Assembly: GCA_000151295.1 (NCBI GenBank)
Contig: GG745353.1
Location: 339,199-403,198 of the forward strand
Origin: Allomyces macrogynus ATCC 38327
Taxonomy: Eukaryota > Blastocladiomycota > Blastocladiomycetes > Blastocladiales > Blastocladiaceae
Length of the DNA stretch: 64,000 nucleotides
Reading direction: 5' to 3'
Shown: positions 63,163 to 64,000 of the stretch, piece after piece
Layout: the number at the start of each line of letters is the position of its first letter
Position numbering within the stretch: position 1 is the first letter of the stretch
The notes under the pieces: model-generated
The model's input: only the letters and a program-made list of their open reading frames with translations
Databases searched by the model: none
Told to the model about the DNA's origin: nothing
Made by a program: the position numbers and the translations under genes

Positions 63163-64000
63163 GGTGGGCATGGCTCTCATCAACACTTTGAGGCTCAATT
63201 GTAGCAACTTGATGCATGCTTTCAGTTGTGTCTGTGACCACCAGTGCCAGCTTGACCACACCACCCTTGAGTGGCTCCATTGCCATAAAGATCTTCCCAA
63301 GTGGGTGCACCTTGATGTGGTTTGTGAACAGTTTGAACCAGTCCAAGGTCCACAGCTGACTCAGTTCCTTCTTCTTGAATGTGTTGGTGAATGAGCTCCT
63401 GCCCACTTGTGTGCAATCTGAGCAACTGTGCACAGAATCCCTGTGAAATCAGTGAAGGTGGTTGTGTGGTGCTGCTGCAGGACTGAATGGATGTTTTTGA
63501 TGACATAGTTGGTTATGCCTGGCAGTGCCTTTTTGAACAGCTTCACCATTGGGTGCTTGATGAATTTCCAATAGGCCACAAGCACCAAGAAGACCAAGGT
63601 GTGGTACTTGTAATTTTTGTGGTTGAGCAGCATAAAGGAGATGGTGGTGTGCTGGACCAAGTCTGGGTACATGGCAAACTTGCTGGTTTGATGGGCCACT
63701 TCTGTTGCTATGAACCTAACAGCACTGCCTCATTGAGTAGATGCACAGATAATGCATGTGCTTGCACACAGTGGCTGGTGCCCACACCACAACCAGCAGC
63801 ATGTCAGTATGAAACTCAATCCACATGCATGCCACACACAAAATCAGCAAGTCCATGGCATACAGTGATGGCAACTTGGGCAGCTTCTTGCTGTGGCCAT
63901 ATACATGCTCACAAAAAATGACCAGTGGTGTGTGACCAGTGTTGGCCAGTAGTTCAACAACAAGTGTAACAGCAGGCACTGTTTGATGCCAACATCCCAG
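63163..64000 (-). pseudogene. CpG-free tract with fragmented minus-strand frames, likely a mutated repeat or mobile element
   Basis: From about 63163 to the window end I find no CG dinucleotide on reading every line, while TG and CA are abundant and flanking DNA is CpG-rich. Three minus-strand frames in different phases look consecutive: 63979-63716 (LLVVVWAPATVCKHMHYLCIY...), 63699-63361 (MYPDLVQHTTISFMLLNHKNYKYHTLVFLVLVAYWKFIKHP...) and 63433-63065 (KKKELSQLWTLDWFKLFTNHIKVHPLGKIF...). Single-base shifts separate them. No transposase or polymerase motif recognised. The pattern suits a methylated repeat whose CpGs have decayed, but could be an old gene. Confidence 0.55.

Noticed and set aside
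63361..63979. Calling the CpG-free frames a named transposon
   Set aside because: No transposase, reverse transcriptase or integrase motif and no terminal repeat within the window, so only the mutational signature is reported.

Overview
This looks like the left end of a nuclear chromosome from a GC-rich, intron-rich flagellated fungus. Evidence: the first ~366 bases are C-rich-strand telomeric repeat; genes carry many short GT-AG introns (mostly 45-130 nt, some as short as 28-33 nt); housekeeping genes are fungal/opisthokont in type (Nic96-family nucleoporin, YCF1/MRP-type ABCC transporter, ATE1, eS12, uL2, CDP-DAG synthase, mitochondrial EF-G); and several genes are tied to cilia (LRRC23, CEP19-like, C2orf81-like, PIH1-domain). 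That mix points to a zoosporic fungus such as Blastocladiomycota or Chytridiomycota. The phylum is an inference. I saw no prokaryotic, viral or plasmid genes. No tRNA, rRNA or CRISPR was recognised.

Layout. 1-608: telomere joined to the 3' end of a short-chain dehydrogenase gene. 1.4-2.3 kb: ribosomal uL2 gene (minus) with five one-base insertions. 3.3-5.8 kb: Q-rich coiled-coil protein. 6.1-7.9 kb: multi-pass membrane protein. 7.9-9.5 kb: no supported gene. 9.5-14.3 kb: ABCC transporter with a damaged splice site and an in-frame stop. 14.7-20.0 kb: three cilium-linked genes side by side (C2orf81-like, PIH1-domain, CEP19-like), the first two divergent from a 242-bp spacer. 20.4-26.0 kb: S-adenosylmethionine synthetase, sulfiredoxin, a two-TM protein and thioredoxin. 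26.5-28.9 kb: a helix-turn-helix-like nuclear protein interrupted by a 100-N gap that probably lies in an intron. 29.8-31.5 kb: a surface protein with a cytoplasmic SH3 domain. 33.0-36.2 kb: EI24-family protein and a SET/MYND methyltransferase. 36.3-39.7 kb: LRRC23 and an Obg/YchF-like GTPase with a 12-nt microexon. 40.1-43.7 kb: a 1170-residue Sel1/TPR-repeat protein. 44.6-52.9 kb: eS12, CDS1, ATE1, MEF1. 53.2-58.0 kb: MINDY-like protein and Nic96/Nup93. 58.5-62.0 kb: two paralogous orphan genes facing each other around a partial, internally deleted copy of Nic96. 62.4 kb to the end: a RING-type reading frame running into ~0.84 kb with no CpG at all.

Working together. The PIH1-domain protein (axonemal dynein/R2TP assembly), CEP19-like protein (basal body, IFT entry), C2orf81-like protein and LRRC23 (radial spoke) are all expected in the zoospore flagellum. 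Sulfiredoxin and thioredoxin form a peroxiredoxin-repair pair. The rest are ordinary housekeeping genes.

Limits. Exon boundaries were read by eye from GT/AG signals, phase and family motifs, and no transcript or search was available. Family names rest on recognised motifs. Short interior stretches not listed are introns or spacers under ~300 bases.
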